A stretch of 64,000 nt of DNA from Paraburkholderia sp. BL23I1N1 (GCF_003610295.1 NZ_RAPV01000001.1:6572001-6636000); one strand, 5' to 3'. Positions 8,615-18,233 are shown, numbered from the stretch's first letter. Notes: a model not told the origin generated them from the sequence alone. Numbers and translations are program-made.

Positions 8615-8991
8615 TTGCAACTCCGAATGATTAAGTGAACAGATGACTCAATCATATGCTGCAACGCCGCAAAAATCAATATTCCGTATGTAGTATATCA
8701 GTTGATGTTGTTTTTAGGATCACATATTCAAGGTAGCACGAGCAGCTTGCCGGCGGTTCGTCTGCTCGTCCAAACCGATGAAGCTCGGTGTAAACGCGCA
8801 AAACGCGCGCTATGCGCGCATCTGCGTTCGATGATCGCGCAATTTCGCCTGAATGCGGATTGTGGGAACGGCGTCCCATCATTAACCTTCGGGAATCCTG
8901 TGATGGGCCCGTGGCGGCCACTGCCCTGCATCAACCTCGCCTGCGCCGCGCGCTTCCAGACAGCACCCGAGAATTTGAAGGAGACACCGTC
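8615..8991. promoter_or_regulatory. Divergent spacer between the gntR unit and the MHS transporter
   Basis: This 377-bp region separates the minus-strand small gene/gntR from the plus-strand transporter. Its left third is A+T-rich and carries the third dyad copy (8686-8700); the right part has coding-like base composition but no start with a ribosome site before 8992. In-frame extension upstream of the transporter (to 8812) lacks family similarity and was not accepted. Confidence 0.45.
8686..8700 (+). promoter_or_regulatory. Candidate GntR operator, copy 3
   Basis: GTATGTAGTATATCA matches the exact repeat at 7251 and 7412 in 13 of 15 positions (TAGT in place of TGAT in the centre). It is 72 bp upstream of the small gene/gntR start on the minus strand and ~290 bp upstream of the MHS transporter, so it may mediate autoregulation. 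Confidence 0.45.
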
Positions 8992-10320
8992 ATGAGTACC
9001 GCCCTCCCAAATGCGCCGAAAACGGCCATGGCCGACAACCGCACGGCGCGCAGCCGCGCACGCAAAGCGGCGCTCGGCAGCTTCGTCGGCGCCGTGGTCG
9101 ACTGGTACGACTTCCTGCTGTACGGCATCGTCGCCGCGCTCGTCTTCAACGCCGAGTTCTTCCCGAAGGTCAGCCCGGCGATGGGCACGCTCGCCGCATT
9201 CGCGACCTTCGGTGTCGGCTTTCTGTTCCGGCCGCTCGGCGGCTTCGTGTTCGGCCACTACGGCGACCGGCTTGGACGCAAGCGCATGCTGGTCCTCACG
9301 GTGATGATGATGGGCCTCTCCACCGCGGCGATCGGCCTGCTGCCGGCCTTCGCCAGCATCGGCTGGTGGGCGCCGGTGCTGCTCGTGACGTTGCGTGCGA
9401 TCCAGGGCTTCGCGGTTGGCGGCGAATGGGGCGGCGCGGCGTTGATGGCGGTGGAAAGCGCGCCGGAGAAGAAAAAGGCGTTCTACAGCAGCGGCGTGCA
9501 GGTCGGCTATGGCGTGGGTCTCGTGCTCGCGACCGGGCTTGTCGCGATCATCAGCCGCTCGATGGACAACGCCGCGTTCCTGAGCTGGGGCTGGCGCCTG
9601 CCCTTTCTGTTCAGCGTGGTGCTGGTGCTGATCGCGCTGTGGATCCGCTCGAGCATGGAAGAATCGAAGGAGTTCGTCGAGAAGGTTGGCGAGCACGGCG
9701 AACGCAGTGTGCGGCTGCCGATCGTCGAGGCTCTGCTGAAGCACCCCAAGGCGTTCCTGCTGATCATCGCGTTGCGCCTTGCCGAGTTGTTCACGATGTA
9801 TATCGTGACGGCGTTCGCACTGAACTACTCGACGGCCAATCTGCACATGCCGCGCGAATTCTTCCTCTCGATCGGCCTGCTGGTCGGCGCGGTGAGTTGC
9901 GTGACGATTCCCTGCTTTGCGTGGCTCGCGGACCGCTTCGGCCGCCGCCGCGTGTATATCGCCGGCGCGCTGGTCGGCATGTTCAGCGCAGTGCCGTTCT
10001 TTCTCGCGCTCGAAGCACGCTCGACCGTGTGGATCGTGATCTTCGCGGTCATGCTCGCCAACGTCGCCCACGACATGGTCGTAAGCGTGCAGCAACCCAT
10101 GTTCACCGAACTGTTCGGCACCGAGTATCGCTATAGCGGCGCGGGCGTCGGTTATCAGGTAGCGAGCGTGGTCGGCGGCGGCTTCACGCCGTTTATCGCG
10201 GTGGCGCTGGTCAGCTTTGCCGGCGGCTCCTGGCATCCGGTGGCGGCGTATCTCGCGATCGGCTGCCTGATCTCGGTGCTGGTGGCAGCGAAGATGAAGA
10301 CCGGGCGCACGGTCGCCTGA
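8992..10320 (+). CDS. MFS transporter, metabolite:H+ symporter (MHS) family
   Basis: 442 residues with twelve predicted helices. The MHS signature is clear: ALGSFVGAVVDWYDFLLYG at the first helix, FLFRPLGGFVFGHYGDRLGR in the helix 2-3 loop, LRAIQGFAVGGEWGGAALM in helices 4-5 and WLADRFGRRRVYI in the second half. Relatives import carboxylates such as shikimate, alpha-ketoglutarate or citrate with protons. ATG 8992 follows GAAGGAGACACCGTC, a strong site that fixes the start. A terminator follows 28 bp after the stop, so it is monocistronic. Its place beside gntR and frc suggests a small organic acid as substrate. Confidence 0.9.
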   Translation: MSTALPNAPKTAMADNRTARSRARKAALGSFVGAVVDWYDFLLYGIVAALVFNAEFFPKVSPAMGTLAAFATFGVGFLFRPLGGFVFGHYGDRLGRKRMLVLTVMMMGLSTAAIGLLPAFASIGWWAPVLLVTLRAIQGFAVGGEWGGAALMAVESAPEKKKAFYSSGVQVGYGVGLVLATGLVAIISRSMDNAAFLSWGWRLPFLFSVVLVLIALWIRSSMEESKEFVEKVGEHGERSVRLPIVEALLKHPKAFLLIIALRLAELFTMYIVTAFALNYSTANLHMPREFFLSIGLLVGAVSCVTIPCFAWLADRFGRRRVYIAGALVGMFSAVPFFLALEARSTVWIVIFAVMLANVAHDMVVSVQQPMFTELFGTEYRYSGAGVGYQVASVVGGGFTPFIAVALVSFAGGSWHPVAAYLAIGCLISVLVAAKMKTGRTVA

Positions 10321-10348
10321 TTCGACTCGATAGCTAGTAACTGTTGCA

Positions 10349-10392
10349 GCGGGCCGGCTTGGCGAAGATGCCAACGCCGGCCCGCTTTTTTC
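10349..10392 (+). terminator. Rho-independent terminator of the MHS transporter gene
   Basis: A perfect 10-bp stem (GCGGGCCGGC against GCCGGCCCGC) with a 17-base loop is followed by TTTTTTCTT, a strong intrinsic terminator for the upstream gene. Confidence 0.88.
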
Positions 10393-10717
10393 TTATTTCC
10401 GCCTGCCTGCCGATTCCGGCGTCCAACTTCCCCCGTGTCCGCTAGCCCATTCCGAGGCGTCATGCCGCATTGCCGCAATTCGACAGATTACGGTCGAATT
10501 TCAACAAGCTAATGCATTATGCATTTACATCTCATATTGCAAAGGCCAAATCCACATCCTATTGTTCGTCGAATCGGGTTTTGTATTAAATATGCATACT
10601 ATATATGACATTCGAATGCATATATTTGCAAGGCGTCGGCCAGCAATTTTTACGCCGGGCACTCAAGCATTGTGTATGAAGCGCCGATAACAAAGAATTC
10701 CTCACCGGAGACCGACC
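10393..10717. promoter_or_regulatory. AT-rich upstream region of the second OFA transporter
   Basis: About 325 bp without a gene. The part from 10,500 to 10,630 is strongly A+T-rich with runs of TATA and ATGCAT steps, as expected for a promoter. CATACTATAT near 10,596 resembles the flank of the GntR dyads, but the dyad core is absent, so it is not listed as an operator. Confidence 0.4.
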
Positions 10718-12121
10718 ATGAGTAGTATCACCGAGCCGAACGGCCATTCAGGCTCTGCCCCATTCTTTTCCAAACAGGCCACCATTGCGAAACCGGGGTT
10801 CTCGCGCTGGATGGTTCCGCCCGCGGCCCTTGCCGTTCACCTCTGTATCGGCCAGGCGTACGCCTTCTCCGTGTTCAACGGTCCGCTGACCAAAGTCATC
10901 GGCATCACCCAATCCACCGCTGACGACTGGTCGCTGACCTCGCTCGGCTGGATCTTTTCGCTGGCGATCGTGTTCCTGGGTTTGTCGGCGGCGTTTGCCG
11001 GCAAATGGCTCGAACATGTCGGCCCGCGCCGCACGATGTTTACCGCCGCGTGCTGCTTCGGCGGCGGCTTCCTGGTCTCAGCGCTCGGCGTGCATCTGCA
11101 TCAGATCGCGCTGCTCTATCTCGGCTACGGCGTGATCGGCGGGATCGGACTCGGTCTCGGCTATGTATCGCCGGTGTCGACGTTGATCCGCTGGTTCCCG
11201 GACCGTCGCGGCATGGCGACCGGCATGGCGATCATGGGCTTCGGCGGCGGCGCGATGATTGCCGCGCCTTTGTCGGTGGCGTTGATGAATCACTTCCGCA
11301 GCGCGACCAGCATCGGCGTGGCCGAGACCTTCGTCGTGCTCGGCATTGCGTACTTCATCTCGATGTCGATTGGCGCGCTCGCGATTCGCGTGCCGCCGGC
11401 GGACTGGAAGCCGGCCGGCTGGACGCCGCCCGCGACCAACCAGAAGAAGATGATTTCGCGCAACCACGTTCACATCGATCAGGCGTTGAAGACGCCGCAG
11501 TTCTATCTGATCTGGCTGGTGCTGTTTCTGAACGTGACGGCCGGCATCGGCATTCTCGGCCAGGCCTCGGTGATGATTCAGGAGAGCTTCAAGGACACCG
11601 TAACGGCTGCCGCGGCCGCCGGCTTCGTCGGGCTGCTGTCGCTGTTCAACATGGGCGGCCGTTTCGTATGGGCCTCGGCTTCGGACTGGATCGGCCGCAA
11701 GAACACCTACTTCATCTTCTTCGCGCTCGGCGCCGTGCTGTACTACCTCGTGCCCGGCTTTGCCGCATCCGGACAGATCGCCCTGTTCGTGCTTGCCTAC
11801 TGCGTGATTCTGTCGATGTACGGCGGCGGCTTCGCGACGGTGCCTGCGTATCTCGCGGACATGTTCGGCACTGCGTTCGTCGGCGGCATTCACGGCCGAC
11901 TGCTGACCGCCTGGGCCGCGGCCGGCGTTGCGGGCCCTGTGCTGGTGAATTACATCCGTGCCTATCAAGTGGCGCACGGCGTGGCAAAGGCGGATGCCTA
12001 CACGATGACGATCCACATCATGGTTGTGCTGCTGGTGATCGGCTTTGTCTGCAACCTGCTGGTCAAGCGCGTCGACGACAAGCACCACATGACCGACGCA
12101 CAACTCGCCAAAGGCGCCTAA
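10718..12121 (+). CDS. MFS transporter, oxalate/formate antiporter (OFA) family
   Basis: 467 residues, twelve helices. OFA-type features: PPAALAVHLCIGQAYAFSVF in the first helix, WLEHVGPRRTMF after helix 2, LGYVSPVSTLIRWFPDRRGM between helices 4 and 5, and an extended central loop rich in Pro/Trp (DWKPAGWTPPATNQKK) typical of the longer proteobacterial members. It follows CGGAGACCGACC before ATG 10718. The next gene, 10 bp downstream, encodes a 42-residue membrane protein of the type often found after such transporters, and the pair probably works as a complex. Substrate is likely oxalate, formate or a related acid, not shown by sequence alone. Confidence 0.9.
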   Translation: MSSITEPNGHSGSAPFFSKQATIAKPGFSRWMVPPAALAVHLCIGQAYAFSVFNGPLTKVIGITQSTADDWSLTSLGWIFSLAIVFLGLSAAFAGKWLEHVGPRRTMFTAACCFGGGFLVSALGVHLHQIALLYLGYGVIGGIGLGLGYVSPVSTLIRWFPDRRGMATGMAIMGFGGGAMIAAPLSVALMNHFRSATSIGVAETFVVLGIAYFISMSIGALAIRVPPADWKPAGWTPPATNQKKMISRNHVHIDQALKTPQFYLIWLVLFLNVTAGIGILGQASVMIQESFKDTVTAAAAAGFVGLLSLFNMGGRFVWASASDWIGRKNTYFIFFALGAVLYYLVPGFAASGQIALFVLAYCVILSMYGGGFATVPAYLADMFGTAFVGGIHGRLLTAWAAAGVAGPVLVNYIRAYQVAHGVAKADAYTMTIHIMVVLLVIGFVCNLLVKRVDDKHHMTDAQLAKGA

Positions 12122-12131
12122 GGAGACTCGC

Positions 12132-12260
12132 ATGTCGACCGTTCAAGCCGCTCATCCGACCAACAAGGTCAAGCTCGCCGTCTTCTGGCTGTATGTCACG
12201 CTGCCGCTGGCATGGGGCGTGATCAATACGCTCACGCAAGCGATGAAACTGTTCAAGTAA
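12132..12260 (+). CDS. Small membrane protein, putative MFS transporter small subunit (42 aa)
   Basis: A 42-codon gene starting ATG 12132 behind AAGGAGACTCGC, ten bases after the OFA transporter stop. After a short polar leader (ending NKVKL) the protein has one hydrophobic span, AVFWLYVTLPLAWGVINTL, and ends QAMKLFK. Mini-proteins of this kind follow some OFA transporters and are annotated as small subunits of MFS carriers; a role in stability or activity is assumed. The strong ribosome site, tight spacing and terminator behind it support it as real. Confidence 0.8.
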   Translation: MSTVQAAHPTNKVKLAVFWLYVTLPLAWGVINTLTQAMKLFK

Positions 12261-12272
12261 GTGTTGCGCTGT

Positions 12273-12341
12273 ACCCCGCACGATCGAACGTGCGGGGTGT
12301 CAGACAAGCGGAAGAACGCGCGCGCAAGCCGCGCGCGTTCT
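12273..12341 (+). terminator. Two successive hairpins ending the transporter operon
   Basis: First a perfect 10-bp stem (ACCCCGCACG, loop of six, CGTGCGGGGT) at 12273-12298, then a perfect 12-bp stem (AGAACGCGCGCG against CGCGCGCGTTCT) at 12313-12341 followed by a pyrimidine-rich tail. Neither has a long U run. They lie between convergent genes and may act in both directions. Confidence 0.6.
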
Positions 12342-12384
12342 TCTCGCCTTCTTCTAGCCGTCTTTTCCTAGCCTCCTCCTCCCG

Positions 12385-15300
12385 CTACCACTGGTACGCC
12401 GCACCGGCGCCGACTGTCGTCGTGGCAGAACTGATGCCCGCACCGAGCTTCACCTTGATGCTCTGAGTGACACGAGCCGACAGACCCACTGCGACCGCCT
12501 GATAGCCCTTATAGCCGGCCGTTCCGACACCGATTGCGAGGTTCTTGTTCGCATCGACCTCCGGAACCATGGTCAACGCGATAGCCGACGCCGTGCCCGA
12601 ATACGCATTGCGCGCCATCTCGTTCATGCCGCCCTGGAATTGCTGCATGTTCACGGCGTCGCCGGGCGCTTGTCCTGCTGCGACGTTGGTGATGCGGCGC
12701 TCGTTGCCGCTCGAACCGACCGACACCGTGTTCGACAGATCGGCAACCGAGCCTTCCCCAATCGCAACCGAGTTCGGCGCACTCGCTTTTGCGCCGCCGC
12801 CGATCGCCACGGTACCGTTGCCGATCGCCTGCGCAGCATTGCCTGAGCTGTTGACGGCGACATATGAGCTGCCGGTGATCTGCGTATTCTTCACCGCCTG
12901 ACCGAGGTCGCCGACTGCTGACCGAGGCTGCCAATCTGCTGATTGGTGTTCCAGAGTTGCGCGCCGGTGACCGCATCGGTGCTGGTGGCCGATACATCGC
13001 CCGCCTGCAGGTTGGTGAGCGTAACCTTCGGCGTATTGGCTGCCGTGCCGCCGAGGGTAACCTTGTTGTGTGCGGAACTGTCGTACTGGACCGCATTCGC
13101 CACGGTGCCGCTCATGGTGCCGATCGTGGTTTGCAAGCCTGCGATGTCGCTGGTGTTTTGCGTCACGCGGCCGTCCAGATTGGTGATCGCGCTGCCGACG
13201 TTGTTCACAACCGTGCCGCCCACGCTGTACGACGGAGCCGTTACCGACCCGTCCTGGTTGACCGTCGAGCCGCCACCGAGCGCCACCGCGGTACTTGCCG
13301 CGTGCGTATAGAGTTGCGAACCGTTGATTGCATCCGCGCTCGCGGGATTGACCGCACCTGCAGCCACGCCGGTGACCACGCGATTGCCCGCCGTGCCGGC
13401 CACGTTAATCAGACTGCCGCCCGTGGTCGCGCCGATGTTGATGATGCGCGACACCGGATCTTGCGTGACGATGCCGATGCCGTCGATCTGCATGCTCTGC
13501 TGCAGCGTGGTGAGCCCGCTGTCGAGCGAGCCAAGCGCGTCGCCGACCGTGGTTTGCGTGGCCCCCTGCATGTGGTACGTGGGGCCGGTCACCGTAGCGT
13601 CGGCGTTGATCTGCGCGCCGCCGCCGAGCGCCGACACCGCCGGCTTGAACTGGCCGAGGTTAACTGCGGACGCATCCGTGGTGCCCGCCGCGATCCCGGT
13701 CAGTTCGCGCGCGCCGCCGGTGCCGGTGAAATCGACGCTGGCGCCGTCGAGATCTTTGGCGACCGTGAAATTGCGCGACGCCTGATCTTGCTGGACAAGC
13801 CCGATCTCGCCGTTCGTGATCTGATTCGTGAAGTTGGTCACGTCTCCTTCGATGGTTGTGGTGCGCTGATCGAGGTTGGTGATGCTGGTGGTATTGGTGG
13901 CGATATCGCTGGTGTTCTGCGCCACGGCCTGGTTGGTCGCGAACAGTTGCGAGCCGTTCACCGCCTGATCGCTGACGGCGTTGATCGCACCTGCGGCCAC
14001 GCCCGATATTGAACGATTGCCCCCCTGCCCGCCATATTGACGTGACCCCCGTCGGTCGCTGCACCGACAAGAAGGTCATGAGAGGTTGGATCCTGTGTCA
14101 CCAACCCGACGGTACCGGTATTGATTTGCGTCTGCAACGACGACAGTCCGGTGTCGAGCGAGCTGAGCGCGCCGCCCACCGTGGTTTGAGTACCGGCTTG
14201 AACATGATAGGTCGGGCCGGCTACTGAACCGTCCGCATTGACCGCGGCCCCGTCCCCGAGCGACGAGACGACCGGACTGAGCTGACTCAGATTGACCGCG
14301 GAACCCGCCGTTGTGCCCGCTGCCACGCCGAGCAACTCACGCGAGCCGGCGGTCCCGGTGAAGTCGACGCGCTTGCCGTCGGTGGCTTTCGCGACAGTCA
14401 GGTCACGCGAAACGGGGTCTTGCCGAACAAGACCGATCGTGCCGTTGTTGATGTTCGTGGTGATGCCGGCAATGTCCGCGGCATTTTGCGCGACCGCCTG
14501 GTTGGTGCCGTAAAGCTGCGCGCCGGTGACGGCGTCCGAACTATCTGCAGTCAGCTCGCCAGTCGCGATGTTAGTGAGCTTGACAGGCGTGCCAGCATTG
14601 CCGAGCGTCGCGATATCGTGCTTGGCGGAGTCGTACTGGAGCGCGTCGGCGCTGCCGGCTGCACTGCTTTTCGCAACCGCGGCTAAAGCCGCACCGACGT
14701 CGTTACAGGTAGAACCTGCGATGGCATAGGCCGGCGCGGTCACTGAACCGTCCTGGTTCACTGCGGCGCTGCCCCCAAGTGCCCCAGCCACGCCTCTTAG
14801 TTGCCCGACTGTCGCCGCGTCGGAATCGAATGTTCCACTTGCGACATTGATGATCTGGCGACGCTGGGCGGTAGTGCCCACTGAAACCGAATTCAACCTG
14901 TCCGCCACCGAGTCGTTACCCAAGGCGACAGAGCCGGCCGCACTAACTAATGCGTTAGTGCCCAACGCCATCGAACTCCCCGCCGCGGAAGCGACGAACG
15001 CGTTATAGCCAATGGCAACCGAACAGCCTCCATTTGCCATCGCATTGGTGCCAAAGGCCAACGTGTTGAATCCTTCAGCGTCGGCGTTGTAGCCAATCGC
15101 CGCAGCGTTGCTTGCCTTGGCGCTGGTCGACGCGCCCGCACCGATCACGGTGGTATTCGCCGCCAGAGCGGCGGCACCCGAGCCGACTGCCGTCGCACCG
15201 ACGAGACCCGCAACAGCCTTCGCCCCAACTGCAAGAGCATTGACGCCGGAGGCTGTCGCCGCTGGACCGATGGCCATCGCGTTCATATCGCTCGACGCGC

Positions 15301-15754
15301 TGGTGGAGGTGCCCTGAACGACGTTTGCACTCACGGCAATGTAGTCCATCACAGACGCCGCCGCAGAGACCGCCCCGAGGTTCATTGAACTCGCCTGGGC
15401 ACGGCCCGCCCGCTGCACCGCGGCAACCGGCGGATTGCCCGCAAACCCGCTCGCGTTGTTGATCGCCACCGCCAACTGTACGGGCGTTGCTGTATCGACG
15501 GTCACCGGCTTCGCAGTGTCGGCAGATTGCGCGCCTGGAACCTCATCCACTTTGATACAACCCGTCTCCGCTCCACACTCAGCAGCACTCACCGGCAGCG
15601 AAAACGCCAGTACGCCCAACAACCCCGCGCCGGCGACCGCCAGCGCACCGCACGCCGACGCACCCTTCGCGCCACGGCTCTTCGCCACCTCCGACGCGGC
15701 CACATACGTGCGGGTCGTTCTATTCCAGACAGTCTTATAGATCTTGTTCAACAT
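12385..15754 (-). pseudogene. Trimeric autotransporter adhesin (YadA-like), two frameshifts
   Basis: Reading across two frame breaks gives a ~1,120-residue adhesin. The first part (15754 to ~14030) has an extended signal peptide (NKIYKTVWNRTTRTYVA), then YadA head repeats (AIGPAAT, AVGSGAA, AIGYNA) and neck motifs. The middle (~14030 to 12900) is a stalk of repeats such as VAAGAI-SDQAVNGSQLF and LVQQDQ. The last part (12894-12385) is the YadA anchor, ending AGAAYQW. Frame breaks: near 14,025-14,032, at a run of six C on the plus strand, and near 12,910-12,916, where CAGCAGTC replaces an expected CAG-CAG-GTC. Each fits loss of one base; the total length is two bases short of a multiple of three. 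Either decayed or mis-sequenced. A TTG at 15751 would give MNKIYK, the usual family start, with better spacing from GGGAGGA than ATG 15754. Confidence 0.85.
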
Positions 15755-16060
15755 TCCTCCCAATCATTTTTATCGACATTCAGACACCATGATTTTTCTT
15801 AAGACATCCTAAATATTTAACTTAAACGCAGAAAAACTTAAGAATGCACTGCACGTTCACTGACCGGCAAACGCGAGTCCCCTAGTGTGCCGTCCGCTTA
15901 CACGATGGCGAATACGACAACTCCTAAAAGCGATTTTTTAGCTTGAATAAGGACAAACGACATACCGCGTTTAGGACGAAAAGTGCCAAACGTCTTAGGT
16001 CAGCCGGGATATTTTTAGGCGGCGTTAAGACACGCTCCTAACGTTTCTTAAACCGGGAGG
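15755..16060. promoter_or_regulatory. Adhesin upstream region with repeated TTAAGAC/TCCTAA elements
   Basis: A low-GC stretch that is noncoding. It carries many copies of two short words: TTAAGAC and TCCTAA (or TTAGGA on the other strand). They pair as TTAAGACATCCTAA near 15,799 and TTAAGACACGCTCCTAA near 16,025, with single copies near 15,818, 15,834, 15,921, 15,970, 15,995, 16,013 and 16,045. Clustering upstream of an outer-membrane adhesin suggests a multi-site promoter for a response regulator of the NarL/RcsB type, whose sites often contain TTAGGA or TCCTAA. The remaining ~180 bp to 16,244 show nothing of note. Confidence 0.45.
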
Positions 16061-16244
16061 AGGGGTATTGAGCCAACGACGTGACATGGAGTGACGCAGC
16101 GCCGTGCGAGACACGGGCATTGAACGAGACAAGTCGGCAAGCGGTCTGATGCCGCTCGCCGAGGTAGACACAACTATTTGACGAGGCGCCGCCGTTTCGC
16201 TTCGATCGGGAGCCAGCGCGACGCCATCATTTCATCGAAGAACT

Positions 16245-16670
16245 TCAGATCTTCTCGAACAGCACGTCTTGCGCACCTTCCCACAGCACCTTGGTGCCGA
16301 GTTCGCGCAGCTTTTCCTTGCCTTCGACGATGGTCAGGAAGTGATTACCCGCAAGCTGGCCCATCTTGCTCGCGAAGCAGCACGAACCGTACGCAAGAAT
16401 GATCTCAGTTTCGCTGTAACCGCCCGGGTAGAACAGGATGTCGCCAACCGACGGATGGCTCGTGTGATTTTCAAAGCCGACCGCCGCGCCGTCGTTTTCG
16501 AGTTTGAAGTCGCCAAGCGGAACCCAGCAACCCTCGCCGCTCCAGCGCACGTGGATGATCTTCTGACGGTACGGCAGGAGCTTCAGAAAGGCGGCCACCG
16601 TTTGCGGTGCGTCAGGATGCGTTTCGGCAGTAAAGACGTGGCCGCAGGAGGTGATTCGAAGTCGGGTCAT
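16245..16670 (-). CDS. DUF3830 family protein
   Basis: 141 residues, soluble, with no signal peptide. The pattern VAAFLKLLPYRQKIIHVRWSGEG near the middle, VGDILFYPGGYSETEIILAYG and the end ELGTKVLWEGAQDVLFEKI match the DUF3830 group, which adopts a cyclophilin-like fold and is often found beside hydantoinase or amino-acid racemase genes. None of those neighbours is present. It stands alone between the adhesin and an unassigned spacer. Function unknown. Confidence 0.8.
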   Translation of the reverse strand: MTRLRITSCGHVFTAETHPDAPQTVAAFLKLLPYRQKIIHVRWSGEGCWVPLGDFKLENDGAAVGFENHTSHPSVGDILFYPGGYSETEIILAYGSCCFASKMGQLAGNHFLTIVEGKEKLRELGTKVLWEGAQDVLFEKI

Positions 16671-17285
16671 CGCTGGGTATCCGGTGTGAAGGTTAAGTGG
16701 AAAGATCGGTCAGACGCCGGCCGGGGCCAGGCCGCTGGCGCAACATTCTGTCGGCCGATGCAAGGCTTCGACAGATACAGTTGCGGTACATCTGGTCAGG
16801 CCAGTTGAACCAGTGGCGGCGGCGACCGCACGTCACGCAGGCCACAACCCATTCATGGCGACCCGCCACGAACCGCCGTCACCTCTTGCAATCCAACAGG
16901 CACAACAGTTGCGCGCGGCTTCATGCTAACCACATATTGAACCCAAAGGCTCCGGAACTGGCCGGAACAGCGTCAAGGCCTGCCCATGCCAGGTCCGTCC
17001 TCAATAGCGCCACGAAAGTTCGTAGTTTGCAAGCCGCGCAATGCGCAGCAAACTGCGAAAAGTACGTGATTGCCGTTTCGGCGATTCATTGAACCTTGCC
17101 CTCGATGATGCACGGCGGTTGGCCTCGATGCGCTGCGTCATGCGGCGACCAGGCATTCCCGCGCGGCCAGGCAGTACAGCGTATCGCAGCCGGAGAACGG
17201 CCCGCGTGCCGTCAATCGCCGGCCTGCCGCTTGAACGTCGCACGCCGGCAAGCCGCCCACACCATCCAGCCGCGCAGCCCGACTC
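16671..17285. other. Noncoding spacer, no recognised feature
   Basis: This 615-bp gap has several open frames of 60-180 codons on both strands, but none shows a ribosome site, protein family or Burkholderia-like codon use. A small inverted repeat with the flanks CTGGTC and GGCCAG occurs near 16,792. I see no RNA gene or mobile-element remnant. Confidence 0.5.
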
Positions 17286-18233
17286 TTAACCGCGCAGCCG
17301 GTAGGCAAGCGGCGTGACGCCGTAGCCACGCTTGAACTGCACGGAGAAATGACTGGCGTTCTCGAAACCAACCGCGATCGCGATTTGCTGCACCGGCTGA
17401 TCGGTGGCGCGCAGCAGCCTCGCAGCCTCCTCGAGCCGCAAGCGCGTGACGAACTGGTGAGGCGTTTCACCGGTTTCGCGGCGGAACACACGAGCAAAAT
17501 GAAAGCTGCTTAACCCGGCCTGTGTGGCCAGTTCGCCGATGGCCAGATCGGCGGCCAGGTTGGCGCGAATGTAATCGGTTACACGGCGGATGCGGCGCGG
17601 CACCAGGCGCTCGGGCTGCGGCGGCAGGCCGGCCTCGGCGCGACGGCCGCGCGAGTAATGTTGCAGGAGATGAGCGGCGAGCGCGTGAGCCAGCGCGTCG
17701 ACGTACAGCCGCGAGTCGGCAGGGTCGCCCGCGGCGCGATGCAATGCGCCGAGCATCGCGGCGATCAACGGATCATGAAACTGCATCGCGTCGCCAAGAG
17801 ACAGCTCGCGTGAGCCGCCCAGCCCCATCTGGTCGGCGACGCTGTCGATCAGGCTGCGCTCCAGGTGCAAATGGACGGTCGACAGCGGCTCATCGCTGAT
17901 CGAACGCCAGCGCCACGCGATCGGCACGGGCGGCACGAACCAGACGTCGCCCACGCGCAGGTCGGCGCTTTCCCAGCGTCCGTTCAGGTTGCGCTCGAGG
18001 TGTTCGGCGCCGCTGCCGAGCGTCATCAGCGTGACATCCTGCAGGCCAGGCGCCTCCAGCAGTTCCTGCTCGGCGGGTTCGAGGTACGAGCGCAGCACCA
18101 GGTGCCGCCACGGGCGATCCACGCTCGACACCAGTTTCTGGCCCGCCATATAGCGGTCGTAAGCAAGCGTCGTTGTCAGTTTTGGAATTTTTGCCGTCAC
18201 GTCGTCTATTCCTGGGAGGTCCCGTATGCACAT
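17286..18233 (-). CDS. AraC-family transcriptional regulator
   Basis: 315 residues with a cupin-like N-terminal effector domain (GDVWFVPPVPIAWRW around residue 100) and a C-terminal double helix-turn-helix (about 210-315). The latter shows IRANLAADLAIGELATQAGL, SFHFARVFRRETGETPHQFV and the family signature ending FENASHFSVQFKRGYGVTP. ATG 18233 is chosen over an in-frame TTG at 18239; the ribosome site is weak. It is divergent from the luxR gene at 18401. The target is not evident from context. Confidence 0.92.
   Translation of the reverse strand: MCIRDLPGIDDVTAKIPKLTTTLAYDRYMAGQKLVSSVDRPWRHLVLRSYLEPAEQELLEAPGLQDVTLMTLGSGAEHLERNLNGRWESADLRVGDVWFVPPVPIAWRWRSISDEPLSTVHLHLERSLIDSVADQMGLGGSRELSLGDAMQFHDPLIAAMLGALHRAAGDPADSRLYVDALAHALAAHLLQHYSRGRRAEAGLPPQPERLVPRRIRRVTDYIRANLAADLAIGELATQAGLSSFHFARVFRRETGETPHQFVTRLRLEEAARLLRATDQPVQQIAIAVGFENASHFSVQFKRGYGVTPLAYRLRG

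Noticed and set aside
8728..10374. A 548-codon minus-strand frame opposite the MHS transporter
   Set aside because: Low-complexity Arg/His/Glu-rich translation without family; the plus-strand transporter is unmistakable.
10590..10625. Possible fourth GntR operator before the second OFA transporter
   Set aside because: Only CATACTATAT is shared with the flank of one copy; the TGATATATCA dyad is missing.
12957..14012. A 351-codon plus-strand frame opposite the adhesin
   Set aside because: Antisense of repetitive stalk coding sequence; no ribosome site or family.
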